A DNA stretch of 64,000 bases from Cryobacterium algoritolerans. Its GTDB lineage: Bacteria > Actinomycetota > Actinomycetes > Actinomycetales > Microbacteriaceae. The stretch spans positions 54,451 through 118,450 of the forward strand of contig NZ_SOFP01000075.1 in the NCBI RefSeq assembly GCF_004402785.1, written 5' to 3'. Under the pieces are notes generated by a model. That model saw only the letters and a program-made list of their open reading frames with translations. It did no database searches and had not been told where the DNA came from. Of the stretch, positions 25,707 to 35,204 are shown in pieces; the stretch's first letter is position 1, and every line of letters starts with the position of its first letter. Both the position numbers and the translations under genes were made by a program.

Positions 25707-27070
25707 GACGCCGCTGATCCAGGGGCGGTTGGGCGCGGTGCGCGGGCGCGCGGCAGGCTGAGCACGAATGTGGTCTGTCTCGCGCCCATCCGCACGTCGA
25801 CATCTCCCCCGGCCACACGGGCCAATCGACGGGCCAGGGACAGCCCGAGGCCGGAACCGGAACTGTCCGCAGTATGGAACCCCGGCGCGAACAGCTCGGT
25901 GGGGTCGCTGTCGCCGATGCCCGGGCCGTCGTCGACGACGGAGATTTCGATGACGTCACCCCGCGATTGCGCCGACACCGTGATCACGGATCGGCCGAAC
26001 CGCGCCGCATTGTCCAGAAGCGGGGCGAGCGCTCGTATCGCGACAGATTGTGGCACCCCGAGTTCCAGCCCGGGGGCCGGTTCCACGACAACCCTGGGCC
26101 CTGAGGCGCGAGTCATCGCGGTCGCCATCACGAGGATGCCGTCGACGGGCACCCGGTCGTCCAGGCTCACCTGCCCGCGTGCCACCGACAGGAGCGTCGT
26201 GATGGTCTCCGCCATGTGGTCGACGGATGCGATTATGCGGGCATAACGGTCGGCATCCGCCCTCGACACCGCCGGGTCGAGGGAGGCGAGTTCGGCCTCG
26301 GCGCGCACAACGGTGAGTGGGGTTCGCAGCTCGTGCGCGAGCTCGGCGGTGAGGCGCTGTTCGGCGAGAATCGTGCGGGAGACGCGCGAGAGCAGGGTGT
26401 CGAGCACCTGACCGAGTTGGGTGAGCTCGTCTCGGGGCTCACCCAGGTCGAAACGCCGCGAGAGGTCCTCTTCGCTCCATTCCGACGCCCGCCTGGCCAT
26501 GATCGCAACGGGCCGAAGTGCCCGGCGAACAAGCCAGGCCGCCATCAGGCTCACCCCGAGGATCACCAGCAGGCCAAGCCCGATGCCGACGGTCAGGGTG
26601 CGTTGTTCCGTCGTGTCGTATGGGGCCAGGTCGACGCCCACGACAACCGCCCCTGACGGGTCCGATCCTCCGTCGAGGATAATGGGGATCGCCCGGAACC
26701 GCCAGCCGGAGGCTTCCATTTCGGTCGCCTGCGTGGCACCTCGGAGGGTGTCCAGGGCCGGTGCGAGGGCGGAGGGCGGGGCGATTCCGTCGACGAGCGT
26801 CCCGGAACGGTCGTAGACCCAGGCCAGGTTATCGAGTGCCGCGTCCGGGGTGGTCCGCACCCGGATCGTGTCACCGCTCGGTTCCACCGTCGCCAGGACG
26901 ATCGTGGCACGAGCGCGAAGGAGACCGTCGATGTCCTCGCTCACCACGTGACCGAGGACCACGACCACGAGGAACAGCAGGGCGCCCATGCCGAGGGTCG
27001 TCAGCACCGCGGTCGCCACGACCATCCGCCGGCGCAGCGACGCGACCCTGGGTGTCGGCACCCGGTTCAT
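25703..27070 (-). CDS. Sensor histidine kinase
   Basis: Protein of 455 aa. Membrane helices lie at about 17-40 and 160-180, with a 120-residue outside domain between them. A HAMP domain (about 182-235) precedes the phosphoacceptor His246 in LAHELRTPLTVVRAEAEL. The ATPase domain shows LLDNAARF, DDGPGIG and GSGLGLSLARRLA. The outside domain has no Met, His or Cys cluster, unlike the kinase at 49473. The ATG overlaps the TGA of its regulator by 4 bp. The signal cannot be predicted from sequence. Confidence 0.93.
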   Translation of the reverse strand: MNRVPTPRVASLRRRMVVATAVLTTLGMGALLFLVVVVLGHVVSEDIDGLLRARATIVLATVEPSGDTIRVRTTPDAALDNLAWVYDRSGTLVDGIAPPSALAPALDTLRGATQATEMEASGWRFRAIPIILDGGSDPSGAVVVGVDLAPYDTTEQRTLTVGIGLGLLVILGVSLMAAWLVRRALRPVAIMARRASEWSEEDLSRRFDLGEPRDELTQLGQVLDTLLSRVSRTILAEQRLTAELAHELRTPLTVVRAEAELASLDPAVSRADADRYARIIASVDHMAETITTLLSVARGQVSLDDRVPVDGILVMATAMTRASGPRVVVEPAPGLELGVPQSVAIRALAPLLDNAARFGRSVITVSAQSRGDVIEISVVDDGPGIGDSDPTELFAPGFHTADSSGSGLGLSLARRLARVAGGDVDVRMGARQTTFVLSLPRARAPRPTAPGSAAS

Positions 27071-27729
27071 CGGAGCACGTACCCGACGCCTCGAACCGTC
27101 TCGATCCCGACGGGCGAGTCCAGCTCGACCAGCTTGGTACGAAGCCGCCGGATATACGAATCGATCGTGTTCTCCTGCACGATCGCACCGTGCGGCCAGG
27201 CGGCAGCGACGACGTCCCTGCGCCGCACGACCTCGCCGGGTCTCGCGGTCAGGGAGGCCAACATCCGGAATTCGGTCGGCGTCACAGACACCTCGGCGGA
27301 CCCCCAGCGAACCGAGAAGCGCTGCGGGTCGAGGCGCAGCGTCGAGTGTTGCTCCGGTTCGGGCCGGCGGCGACGCGAGAGGGCCTCGACCCGCACGAGC
27401 ACCTCGACGACGGCGAACGGCTTGGTCAGGAAGTCGTCCCCGCCGGCGTGGAAGCTTGTCACGATGTCCTGGAGTGCCTCCCGCGCGGTCAAGAAGAGCA
27501 CGGGGGCGAACTGCCCGGCGGCGCGCAACGCCTGGCACACGTCCCGTCCATCCGAGTCCGGCAGGCCGATATCAAGGATGAGCACGTCGAGGGCTTCGTC
27601 CTCGGAGAAGAGCGCAAGAGCCTCAGCGCCATTGTGGGCGAGCACGACCGTGTGTCCCGATTGGCGCAATGCTTCCTCGAGCACACGTCGAATCTGGGGA
27701 TCGTCCTCGCAGACTCCGACCGTGGGCAT
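27067..27729 (-). CDS. OmpR-family response regulator
   Basis: Protein of 220 aa. The receiver has the acidic pair CEDD near the start, phosphoacceptor Asp53 in LILDIGLPDSDG, and the switch Lys in DDFLTKPFAVVEV. The DNA-binding winged helix includes VTPTEFRMLASL and ends RGVGYVLR. I chose the ATG at 27729, with the first strand right after it. It is co-translated with the kinase gene. The 140 bp upstream, shared with the divergent PAP2 gene at 27870, is where self-regulation would act; I see no clear repeat there. Confidence 0.94.
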   Translation of the reverse strand: MPTVGVCEDDPQIRRVLEEALRQSGHTVVLAHNGAEALALFSEDEALDVLILDIGLPDSDGRDVCQALRAAGQFAPVLFLTAREALQDIVTSFHAGGDDFLTKPFAVVEVLVRVEALSRRRRPEPEQHSTLRLDPQRFSVRWGSAEVSVTPTEFRMLASLTARPGEVVRRRDVVAAAWPHGAIVQENTIDSYIRRLRTKLVELDSPVGIETVRGVGYVLR

Positions 27730-27869
27730 GAGGCCAATGCTACGCATTCCCGTCTGCCCCGAAGTCCTGGCCCGGCCGCCCAGTCAGGCGGCAGGCAGGT
27801 TCCCGCCCGTACCGTGAAGAGACAACCGAGCCCCCGAGGAGTTCCGACGAGCCGTCGGTAGAAAGCACC

Positions 27870-28607
27870 ATGAGACCATCGCAGCCATCACCCCTCATCG
27901 ACTCCACGACCCGACTGGCCGTGTTGCCGCAGATTCGACATTGGGTGCTGTGGCCGGCCGGCCTCGCAGCGGGCCTCATTATTGTGGGCCTGACCCTCTC
28001 CGCGGTGCGCGCGCTCACCGCCGCGGACCTCGGCATCGACCAGACGCTCAGCCTCAACCACACCGCCTTCCTGACCGCGATCGCCCTCACGCTGAACGCC
28101 CTGTTCAGTCCGCTCGGCGGGTCGTTCCTGCTCGCGGTGGTCTGCCTGTTCCTGGCCGTCGCACGTCGGAGTCCCGTGAATGCCGCCGCCGTCGGTGCGG
28201 TCAGCCTCGTCGGCTGGTTGAGCAGCGAGGTCCTCAAGGCCGTCGTCGGCCGCCACCGACCCGACGCGTCGCTACTCGCGCACCCTCTCGTCACGGAGCG
28301 CGGCTTCGACAGCTTCCCCAGCGGGCACACCTGCCTGGCCGTCTCCCTCTCGATCGCGCTCTACTTCCTGGCCAGAGGAACCCGATGGCAGCGGCTGACG
28401 ATGATCGGCGGCGGCCTGCTGTCGATATCGGTGGCGGCATCCCGGATCTATCTCGGTGCCCACTACCCGAGCGATGTGGCCGCATCCTTCGTGGCATCCC
28501 TCGCGGCAATCCTCTTCTTCAGCGGGCTCTGGAACCGCTACGCGGCGAGCCTCCTCTCCAGGCTGGGGCTCATCCATCGCCCCGACCTGTGCCGCGAAAG
28601 TGTCTGA
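27870..28607 (+). CDS. PAP2-type membrane phosphatase
   Basis: Membrane protein of 245 aa with about six helices. It carries the three-part PAP2 signature: KAVVGRHRP, the PSGHT core in FDSFPSGHTCLAV, and SRIYLGAHYPSDV. Such enzymes remove phosphate from lipid phosphates or undecaprenyl pyrophosphate at the outer face of the membrane. It sits divergent to the two-component genes and convergent with copA, whose stop is only 20 bp away. Two more PAP2 genes lie at 55 and 57 kb, so the substrate range may be divided between them. Confidence 0.92.
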   Translation: MRPSQPSPLIDSTTRLAVLPQIRHWVLWPAGLAAGLIIVGLTLSAVRALTAADLGIDQTLSLNHTAFLTAIALTLNALFSPLGGSFLLAVVCLFLAVARRSPVNAAAVGAVSLVGWLSSEVLKAVVGRHRPDASLLAHPLVTERGFDSFPSGHTCLAVSLSIALYFLARGTRWQRLTMIGGGLLSISVAASRIYLGAHYPSDVAASFVASLAAILFFSGLWNRYAASLLSRLGLIHRPDLCRESV

Positions 28608-28627
28608 GCCGGCGCTATCACCGGGCC

Positions 28628-30889
28628 TCAGGACGGCGCGTGCATCCGGGTGCTGACCGTCAGCCCGCGGAAGCCACGCAGCCGGAGGCTGTTGCTCACG
28701 ACGAAGACCGACGAGAGTGCCATGGCGGCTCCGGCGATCAGGGGGTTGAGCAGGCCGAGCATGGCGAGCGGGATCGCGGCCACGTTGTAGGCGAAGGCCC
28801 AGAACAGGTTTGCCTTGATGGTTGCGAGGGTGCGCCGGGACAGCCGGATCGCGTCCGCCGCCGCCACGAGGTCACTGCGGATCAGGGTCAGGTCACTCGC
28901 CTCGATCGCGACGTCGGTGCCGGTGCCCATCGCGATGCCGAGGTCGGCGGTGGCGAGCGCGACCGCGTCATTCACGCCGTCGCCGACCATCGCCACGACC
29001 CGGCCCTCCGCCTGCAGTGCGCGGATCACTTCGGCCTTTTCGGCGGGGAGCACGCCCGCCCGCACGTCGTCGATGCCGATCACGGCACCGACGCGGCGAG
29101 CCACGGTCTCGTTGTCTCCGGTCAGAAGTACCGGAGTCAGGCCGAGGCGGCGGAACTCAACGATTGCCTCGGTGCTGGTGTCCTTGACGGTGTCCGCGAC
29201 GGCGAGGATGCCGCGAGCCCGCCCGTCCCAGGCCACCGCGACAGGGGTCTCGCCCCTGTTCTCGCTGGCCGCGAGCGCCTCCTCGAGTTCGGGCGGGAAG
29301 GCGATGCCCCACTGTTCGATGAGCCAGCGTGGCCGCCCGACGACAACGGCGCGACCGTCGACAACGGCCTGAACGCCAAGGCCGTCGGCCGACGCGAAGG
29401 ACTCCGGATCGGGGAGTGCTCCGACCCGGTCACGCGCTCCGGTGACAATGGACTTCGCGATCGGATGCTCGGAGCCGGACTCCGCTGCCCCGGCGAACCG
29501 GAGCAGTTCCACCTCGTCGAGTCCGGCTATCGCAACGGTGGCGACGACTGTCATCCGTCCGGTGGTGACGGTGCCGGTTTTGTCGAGCACGATGGTGTCG
29601 ACGCGCCGAGTGGATTCGAGGACCTGCGGGCCCTTGATCAGGATGCCGAGTTGCGCACCGCGCCCGGTTCCCACGAGCAGTGCCGTCGGCGTGGCCAGTC
29701 CGAGAGCGCAGGGGCACGCGATGATCAGCGTTGCGACGGCGGCCGTGAAGGCAATGACGGGGCTGGCCCCGATGAGGAGCCAGACGACGAGGGTCGCGAG
29801 GGAGAGACCGATCACGATCGGAACGAAGATGCCCGAGACCCGGTCGGCGAGGCGCTGTACGTCGGCCTTGCCGGTCTGGGCCTGTTCGACCAGGCGCCCG
29901 AGCTGGGCGAGTTGGGTGTCCGCGCCGATTTGAGTGGCGCGGATCACGAGTCGGCCGCCCGAGTTGAGAGTTGCCCCCACGACTGCGTCGCCGGGTCCGA
30001 CCTCGACAGGGACAGCTTCGCCGGTGAGCATGCTCGCGTCGATCGCCGACGCGCCCTCAACGACGACGCCGTCGGTGGAGATCTTCTCTCCGGGACGCAC
30101 GACAAACCGGTCACCGACCACGAGGGACGCCGTTGGCACGATGACCTCGACGCCGTCACGAAGAACTGCGGTCTCCTTAGCACCCAGCTCGAGGAGCGCC
30201 TTGAGTGCTGCGCCTGACTGTTTCTTCGCACGGGCCTCGAAATACCGCCCGCCCAGGATGAACACGGTGACTGCGGACGCGACCTCGAGATAGATTTCGC
30301 TCGCGCCGCCGCCCGCGTGAGCGGTGAGGCTGAAGGTCATCCGCATTCCCGGCATGCCGGCAGTGCCGAAGAAGAGCGCGAACAGGGACCAGCCCAAGGC
30401 GGCGAGAACCCCCAGGCTGATCAGGGTGTCCATCGTCGCGGCACCGTGCCGGAGGTTGGTCCAAGCGGCGCGGTGGAAGGGCCATGCACCCCAGACGGCG
30501 ACCGGCGCCGCCAGGGTCAGCGCAAGCCACTGCCAGTTGGTGAACTGCAACAAAGGAATCATGGACATTGCCGCCACGGGCACAGCCAGAACTATCGACA
30601 GAATGAGGCGACGCCGGAGGCCGGCCACCTCCAGGTCCTGTTGACTGGGCGCGTCCAGAACGACCGCCGCCGGCGGCTGCGGCTTCTCGGCCGTATAGCC
30701 GGTCTCCTCGATAACGGTGATGGCCTGCTCGAGAGTGGTGCCCTCCGGCAGATAGACGCTGGCCTTCTCGGTCGCGTAATTCACGGATGCCTCAACTCCG
30801 GGCATCCGATTGAGCTTCTTCTCGATCCGTGTCGCGCAGGATGCACACGTCATCCCGCCCACGAGCAGGTCGACGCGTTCGAGGGTCAT
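28628..30889 (-). CDS. copA: Copper-exporting P1B-1 ATPase
   Basis: Protein of 753 aa that pumps Cu(I) out of the cytoplasm using ATP. It has one N-terminal metal-binding HMA domain with CASC at residues 15-18, then eight predicted helices. The transmembrane metal site is CPC at 392-394, the hallmark of Cu(I) pumps. The phosphorylated Asp436 lies in VLDKTGTVT, the actuator motif is LTGEAVP, the nucleotide-binding HP is in SEHPIAKSI, and the hinge is [11 protein letters not shown] short Met/His loop ([18 protein letters not shown], residues 176-193) lies outside. Its start overlaps copZ by 4 bp, and a CsoR-type operator precedes the pair. Confidence 0.96.
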   Translation of the reverse strand: MTLERVDLLVGGMTCASCATRIEKKLNRMPGVEASVNYATEKASVYLPEGTTLEQAITVIEETGYTAEKPQPPAAVVLDAPSQQDLEVAGLRRRLILSIVLAVPVAAMSMIPLLQFTNWQWLALTLAAPVAVWGAWPFHRAAWTNLRHGAATMDTLISLGVLAALGWSLFALFFGTAGMPGMRMTFSLTAHAGGGASEIYLEVASAVTVFILGGRYFEARAKKQSGAALKALLELGAKETAVLRDGVEVIVPTASLVVGDRFVVRPGEKISTDGVVVEGASAIDASMLTGEAVPVEVGPGDAVVGATLNSGGRLVIRATQIGADTQLAQLGRLVEQAQTGKADVQRLADRVSGIFVPIVIGLSLATLVVWLLIGASPVIAFTAAVATLIIACPCALGLATPTALLVGTGRGAQLGILIKGPQVLESTRRVDTIVLDKTGTVTTGRMTVVATVAIAGLDEVELLRFAGAAESGSEHPIAKSIVTGARDRVGALPDPESFASADGLGVQAVVDGRAVVVGRPRWLIEQWGIAFPPELEEALAASENRGETPVAVAWDGRARGILAVADTVKDTSTEAIVEFRRLGLTPVLLTGDNETVARRVGAVIGIDDVRAGVLPAEKAEVIRALQAEGRVVAMVGDGVNDAVALATADLGIAMGTGTDVAIEASDLTLIRSDLVAAADAIRLSRRTLATIKANLFWAFAYNVAAIPLAMLGLLNPLIAGAAMALSSVFVVSNSLRLRGFRGLTVSTRMHAPS

Positions 30890-31209
30890 CGGGCCTCAGC
30901 GACCAATGCGTAACCCGCTTCGTCAATCGCGGCGGCAACCGCCGTGCGGTCGAGCGGGGCGCCCGTCACGGTCACGACCGAGACACCGCCCGGCACAAGG
31001 GAGACGGTCACGTTCTCTGGTCCGGCCAGCTTGCCAACCTCCTTCGTGACACTCGCGACGCAGTGCGAGCAGGTCATCCCGGTCACCTGGAACGTGGTGT
31101 TCGGCGTCTCGGCGATCGGTGCGACTCCAGCCGCTGATGCGTGCGAATGCGTGCCGCAAGCGCAGGAGGCGTCAGTCAGGCCCAGGTCGTGGTGCGTGGT
31201 TCCATGCAT
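30886..31209 (-). CDS. copZ: Copper chaperone (HMA domain)
   Basis: Protein of 107 aa. The C-terminal 70 residues form a ferredoxin-like HMA domain with the Cu(I) motif GMTCSHC. An N-terminal extension has extra ligands (a second Cys pair in [11 protein letters not shown] and several His), so it may carry or store more than one copper ion. It hands copper to the CopA pump encoded next. I chose the ATG at 31209, which has GAGAGGAAG 8 nt upstream. An operator palindrome at 31284-31302 with an overlapping TATACT -10 box lies 75 bp before the start. Confidence 0.93.
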   Translation of the reverse strand: MHGTTHHDLGLTDASCACGTHSHASAAGVAPIAETPNTTFQVTGMTCSHCVASVTKEVGKLAGPENVTVSLVPGGVSVVTVTGAPLDRTAVAAAIDEAGYALVAEAR

Positions 31210-31283
31210 GAGAAGTACTTCCTCTCGCTTCGTGGGCATGCCCACGAAGCATTCTTAATCACCCGTATGGGGATTAGTGTCAG

Positions 31284-31302
31284 TATACCCCTATGGGGTA
31301 TA
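31284..31302 (-). promoter_or_regulatory. CsoR-type operator and -10 box of copZ-copA
   Basis: Perfect 8-bp inverted repeat TATACCCC-N3-GGGGTATA. On the minus strand a TATACT -10 box (31287-31282) overlaps its left arm, so a bound repressor would block polymerase. The arms match the TACCCC/GGGGTA half-sites known for CsoR copper repressors. A second, imperfect copy (ACCC-N3-TGGGGAT) follows at about 31261-31273. Confidence 0.85.
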
Positions 31303-31346
31303 AAAAGATGGGATATAGAAACGCACCGCGCGAAGAGCGAGGGCAG

Positions 31347-31676
31347 TCATGAACGCACGAGACGCTTGATGGCGTCGAACGCTTCCTGGATCTTGGCGTC
31401 GGCTTCGTCCCCGCCTCGGGCGGCCGCGTCGAGAACACAATGATTGAGGTGGTCGTTGAGCAGACCGAGAGCAACCGACTGCAGGGCGCTCGTCATGGCC
31501 GACACCTGGGTCAGGATGTCAATGCAGTACTTCTCGTCAGTGACCATGCCCTGCAGTCCTCGGGCCTGACCCTCGATGCGCCGCAGGCGCTTCAGGTAGT
31601 CATCCTTGTTGGAGATGTACCCGTGCGGGCCGCTGTGCTCCTTCGCACGCTCCGGTTCTAATCCTGTGTTCACCAC
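31347..31676 (-). CDS. csoR: CsoR-family copper-sensing repressor
   Basis: All-helical repressor of about 109 aa that leaves DNA on binding Cu(I). The three copper ligands are present: Cys in DEKYCIDILTQ, and His and Cys in NDHLNHCVLDA. The DNA-facing helix reads YLKRLRRIEGQARGLQGMV, the family signature. I chose the GTG at 31676, which has AGGGG 8 nt upstream. An ATG at 31718 in frame would add 14 residues, but it has no ribosome site and lies inside a CsoR-like site. It reads in the same direction as copZ-copA, 45 bp before their operator. Confidence 0.92.
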   Translation of the reverse strand: MVNTGLEPERAKEHSGPHGYISNKDDYLKRLRRIEGQARGLQGMVTDEKYCIDILTQVSAMTSALQSVALGLLNDHLNHCVLDAAARGGDEADAKIQEAFDAIKRLVRS

Positions 31677-31705
31677 TTCTCGCCCCTCAGCTTTCGTCGA
31701 TTCAA

Positions 31706-31724
31706 TATACCCCCCCATGGTACA
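31706..31724 (-). promoter_or_regulatory. Imperfect CsoR-type site before csoR
   Basis: Read on the minus strand it is GTACC-ATG-GGGGGGTATA, a TACC/GGTA inverted repeat with a G-run that resembles the copZ operator but with one weakened arm. It suggests self-regulation of csoR. It is weaker evidence than the perfect site at 31284. Confidence 0.5.
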
Positions 31725-31814
31725 CCGTGCGCGCTTCGCCCCACCCCCGGGCAATTGCGAGGTGTGTCCAGTCCCCGGCACACAGCGAGCTACCAGCCAC
31801 AAGCGATGCCCACG

Positions 31815-31831
31815 AGTACGCTAGGGGGGTA
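31815..31831 (+). promoter_or_regulatory. Imperfect CsoR-type site before the small membrane protein gene
   Basis: Read on the minus strand it contains ATACCCCCC-TAG-CGTA, which differs from a full ATACCCC/GGGGTAT palindrome mainly in one arm. It lies about 45 bp before the ATG at 31876, and could put that gene under copper control. Support is modest. Confidence 0.45.
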
Positions 31832-31875
31832 TGCCCGGGCGAAAGTGCGCAATACCGGCAGAAGGGAGAATACGC

Positions 31876-32343
31876 ATGATCTTGCGTCCAGCGACCGTGT
31901 TCTCCTCACCGATGCAGGCCCTTCGCCGCATGGTCGCCATATTCCTTGCCGTCCTGGCGATCGGGGTGGGGGCGTTCGCTCTTCATCCGATCGCCGGCAC
32001 ACACTCGGCTTCAATTCCCTCGATAGCCGACGCGACTGACCTCGCGACGGCCCAGGGAACGCTCGCTGTGACCGCCAATAATGCAACCGTGTCGACTGCG
32101 GGTTGGATCGGTCCCGTCTCCACGGTTGCCGCTTGCGATTCACGCTGTGCAGTGGACTGCGCCGTCCTGGTCGCCGGCTGTGGCATCCTCGCCGTTCTCG
32201 TCGCCCTCGTCTTCCTCACTCGGTATCCGGCTCTTTTCACGCGACTCAAGGACAGTGGCCGCCGCATCAGGCAGCTCATTCCCGAGGCGCAGGGCCATGT
32301 TTACCTGCCGTCCTTGACGTTCCTGTCGATCAGCCGCATCTGA
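31876..32343 (+). CDS. Small Cys-containing membrane protein (DUF6153-like)
   Basis: Protein of 155 aa with two hydrophobic stretches (about 18-38 and 95-115). Just before and within the second is a Cys cluster, CDSRCAVDCAVLVAGCG, with four Cys in 15 residues. The C-terminus ends in YLPSLTFLSISRI. This layout recalls DUF6153-type proteins found beside copper genes in actinobacteria; I name that family from memory, so treat it as tentative. A similar tail ([10 protein letters not shown]) ends the protein at 40868. AAGGGAG before the ATG supports the start. A metal-binding or sensing role at the membrane is a guess. Confidence 0.75.
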   Translation: MILRPATVFSSPMQALRRMVAIFLAVLAIGVGAFALHPIAGTHSASIPSIADATDLATAQGTLAVTANNATVSTAGWIGPVSTVAACDSRCAVDCAVLVAGCGILAVLVALVFLTRYPALFTRLKDSGRRIRQLIPEAQGHVYLPSLTFLSISRI

Positions 32344-32546
32344 CCCTGCACTGAGATCGGGCACGATCCCTGCTGCCCAGCTGCCTCCACTGGAACCTGG
32401 TTCCTGTGTCGCAGCCATCTCGATCGTTCTCGGCACACGCCGACTTCAGTGTCAGATCTTCGCATTCGACATCGTCGAACGATCAGCCCGCCAGTTTCAC
32501 TTGAGCTTGACAATTCGCCGCCTCGGCGAGATTTCGGACCCGCCCA

Positions 32547-32885
32547 ATGCCCCCGCTTCGTCCCCCTGCCCGCCAACACCTGGCCGGTTCCTCTCTGCAC
32601 GACCGCGGTTCATCCGGGCACGGGCGACGGGACCTCTCTCCCGTGCGCGGTCGCTTGCGTGCCCCATCCGCGATGGCTGCCATCGCGCTATTGGCTGTGA
32701 CCGCCTCCCGCCCAGCGATGGCGGTGTCCGTGGAAACCGCGGGCGGGACACCGGTCTGTGCCGCCACCGGCGGCACGGTCGTGTACGCCGGCTACAAGGG
32801 CAGCTCCGGGAACTGGATTTTGATCGATCACGGCAACGGCGTCAGCACCGCGTCGGCCCACGCGCGAGGTATCACCCTTGGCTAA
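32547..32885 (+). pseudogene. Remnant of an M23 peptidase gene
   Basis: Short frame of 112 aa. It holds a signal-like segment (AAIALLAVTASRPAMA, from an internal ATG at 32673) joined directly to a piece of the M23 core: CAATGGTVVYAGYKGSSGN followed by WILIDHGNG. It then jumps to the terminal ARGITLG. The intact neighbour has AATGGTVVYAGWLGSYGN, VLVDHGNG and a terminal ARGVSLG, so this is a decayed paralogue that lost the coiled coil, the HxxxD metal motif and the HxH motif. Its TAA overlaps the TTG start of the intact gene, so it may still act as a leader reading frame. It cannot be an active peptidase. Confidence 0.75.
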
Positions 32886-34152
32886 TCCACACCGCCCCCG
32901 CGCCACGGACCACGACCTGGCCGCGCACCCCGTGAGATCCCGATGGATCGCCGGCCTGGCGACTCTGGCGTTGGCTGCTTTTGCCGGGGTCTCCTCTCCT
33001 GCCGAAGCGACCGAGTACCCCTCCTGGGGTGACGTACAGAACGCTCGGAGCAGTGAGGCCGCCAAGCAAGCACAGATCGGCCAACTCACGTCCCTCATTT
33101 CGGCCTTGAACGCGGAGGTTGCCACCGCACAAGCCCTGCAAGCCAAACGCAGCAGCGAATTCGAAACCGCCCAGATCGCCTTGGACGAAGCCAATTACCG
33201 GGCCGATAAGTTGCAGGGCCAGGCCACCACTGCAACCCAGCAAGCCAACGCGTCCCAGCAACAGGCGGGCCGTATCGCATCCTCCCTGGCCCGGTCTGGA
33301 GGAGCGGACCTCAGCCTGACACTCTTGCTCAACAGTGGAAACGCAGATGCGTTGCTGTCGCAGTTGGGCTCGATGAGCAAGCTCACCGAACATTCAGATC
33401 GCGTGTATCGGAAAGCGGCCAACGAGCGGAACTCGGCACAATCACTGACCGATCAGGCGAGACTCGCCCGGAGCATCCTCGCTGACCTGTCACAGAAGGC
33501 CCAAACGGCACTCGCGGAGGCCACCACAGCGAACGCGGCTCTGCAAGCCAAACTCGGGGAACAGCAAGACAATGCGACGACCCTGGCAGCCCAGTTGGCT
33601 GTGTTGCAAGAGAATCGGCAGGCTACCGAAGCCGACTTCCAGAAGGGTGAAGACGCTCGCCGCGCGGCTGCCGCAGCAGCCGCAGCCGCCGCCGCGAACG
33701 TGGGAACGGGGGGCGGAGGCCAGGATTCGGGACAGTTGAGCGATCAGGGCTGGGCCCTCCCGGTCTCCGGGTGGATCAGTGACTCGTTCGGCCCCCGGCC
33801 CAACAAACCCGTGGCTGGCGTGGGGCCGTTCCATTCCGGGACCGACCTTGCGGCCCCGTGCGGTCGATCCGTGCGTGCGGCGACTGGCGGCACGGTCGTC
33901 TACGCCGGGTGGCTCGGCTCCTACGGGAACTGGGTCCTCGTTGACCACGGGAACGGGGTCCAAACCGGTTACGCGCACAACAGCGTCATCCGCGTCGGCG
34001 TCGGCCAGCGTGTCTCGGCCGGAGAGGTGATCTCCGACGCGGGCACCACCGGCGCCTCCAGCGGCTGTCACCTTCACTTCGAAGTTCGCGTCGACGGCGC
34101 CCGTATCGACCCACAGCCCTTCATGAACGCACGCGGTGTCAGCCTTGGTTAG
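32878..34152 (+). CDS. Secreted M23 peptidoglycan peptidase with coiled coil
   Basis: Protein of 424 aa resembling EnvC/NlpD-like wall hydrolases. A signal peptide (about residues 20-45) is followed by a long coiled coil rich in Ala, Gln and Glu (about 50-270), an Ala-run linker with a Gly patch, and a C-terminal M23 domain (about 290-420). The zinc ligands are present: HSGTDLAAP and HLHFEVRVDG. It cuts peptide bridges in the wall, or activates amidases if regulatory. The start is a TTG overlapping the stop of the upstream remnant. It leads a block that continues with lgt, the multicopper oxidase and lnt on the same strand. Confidence 0.88.
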   Translation: MANPHRPRATDHDLAAHPVRSRWIAGLATLALAAFAGVSSPAEATEYPSWGDVQNARSSEAAKQAQIGQLTSLISALNAEVATAQALQAKRSSEFETAQIALDEANYRADKLQGQATTATQQANASQQQAGRIASSLARSGGADLSLTLLLNSGNADALLSQLGSMSKLTEHSDRVYRKAANERNSAQSLTDQARLARSILADLSQKAQTALAEATTANAALQAKLGEQQDNATTLAAQLAVLQENRQATEADFQKGEDARRAAAAAAAAAAANVGTGGGGQDSGQLSDQGWALPVSGWISDSFGPRPNKPVAGVGPFHSGTDLAAPCGRSVRAATGGTVVYAGWLGSYGNWVLVDHGNGVQTGYAHNSVIRVGVGQRVSAGEVISDAGTTGASSGCHLHFEVRVDGARIDPQPFMNARGVSLG

Positions 34153-34224
34153 GACTACCGCGCCGGCCTCAGCCGGAACAACTCCCTCGCAATCAGCTCG
34201 ACCTCGAGAAAGCCGCATCCGTTC

Positions 34225-35172
34225 GTGATCCTCCTCACCAGCATCCCCAGCCCCGATATCAGCTTCTTCAACGTGGGACCCCTGCGCATCCACTTCTACG
34301 CCCTGTTCATCCTCGCCGGAGTCGCCACGGCAGTCTGGTTGACGTCCCGGCGTCTCACCATCCGCGGAGGCGAACCGGGGATTGTCCTGGACATCGCCCT
34401 CTGGACGGTGCCACTCGGCATCGTGGGCGGGCGTCTGTACCACGTCATCACTCACCCCACCGACTACTTCTACGCCGGCGCGGACCTCTGGAAGACCCTC
34501 TACGTCTGGGAGGGGGGACTCGCGATCTTCGGCGCGGTGCTCTTTGGCGCGGTCGGCGCCTACATCGCCTGTCACCGGGCCGGCCTGCGCTTCCTCTCCT
34601 TCGCCGACGCCTTGGCACCCGGGATGCTGATCGCCCAGGCACTTGGGCGCTTCGGCAACTACTTCAACCACGAGCTCTTCGGAGCGCCGACAACCCTGCC
34701 CTGGGGCCTCCAGATCGAATCGAGCAACCCGGCCTTCCCTGCCGGCCTGCCCGCCGGAACCCTCTTCCAGCCGCTCTTCCTGTACGAGATGATCTGGAAT
34801 CTGATCGGCGTCGTCGTCATCCTGCTGGCCGAGCGTCAGTTCACTCTGCGCTGGGGTCGAACCATCGGACTGTACCTGATCTGGTACGGGATCGGCCGCA
34901 CCTGGCTGGAAGCGCTCCGGCTCGACCCCACCGAGTTCCAACTCGCCGGTGTGAAGATCAACATGATCACCGCCCTGGCTCTGGCCCTGATCGGACTCAC
35001 CCTGATCATTGTCCAAACGCGACGGCATCCCGGACCGGAGAACAGCCCCTACCTCCCAGGACGGGCGTGGTCACCGACACCCGTCGTCGCACACGAGGAG
35101 GCGCCCATCATTGAGCCCGGATCGAAATCGACCTCCGGATCCGCGTCGGACAGCGAAACGGATCAACCGTGA
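34225..35172 (+). CDS. lgt: Prolipoprotein diacylglyceryl transferase
   Basis: Membrane enzyme of 315 aa that attaches diacylglycerol from phosphatidylglycerol to the lipobox Cys of prolipoproteins, the first step of lipoprotein maturation. The Lgt signature GRFGNYFNHELFGAPTTLPWG is complete, along with the conserved HFYAL near the N-terminus and FLYEMIWN late in the protein. Seven helices are predicted. The C-terminal tail (about 265-315) is hydrophilic and variable. The start is a GTG. Its TGA lies 32 bp before the multicopper oxidase, which is itself a predicted lipoprotein, so the enzyme and a likely client share a transcript. It is probably an extra copy beside a housekeeping lgt elsewhere. 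Confidence 0.93.
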   Translation: MILLTSIPSPDISFFNVGPLRIHFYALFILAGVATAVWLTSRRLTIRGGEPGIVLDIALWTVPLGIVGGRLYHVITHPTDYFYAGADLWKTLYVWEGGLAIFGAVLFGAVGAYIACHRAGLRFLSFADALAPGMLIAQALGRFGNYFNHELFGAPTTLPWGLQIESSNPAFPAGLPAGTLFQPLFLYEMIWNLIGVVVILLAERQFTLRWGRTIGLYLIWYGIGRTWLEALRLDPTEFQLAGVKINMITALALALIGLTLIIVQTRRHPGPENSPYLPGRAWSPTPVVAHEEAPIIEPGSKSTSGSASDSETDQP

Positions 35173-35204
35173 CTCAGCCCCACCTCTCGAAAGGACAACC
35201 CCCA

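Noticed and set aside
32507..32535. TTGACA with a GATTTC 17 bp later as promoter of the peptidase-lgt block
   Set aside because: The -10 match is poor, so I do not list it, although the -35 box is perfect and worth testing.
33490..35028. Open frame of 512 aa antisense to the M23 and lgt genes
   Set aside because: It spans two unrelated real genes on the other strand and their gap; the residues are low-complexity acidic shadows.
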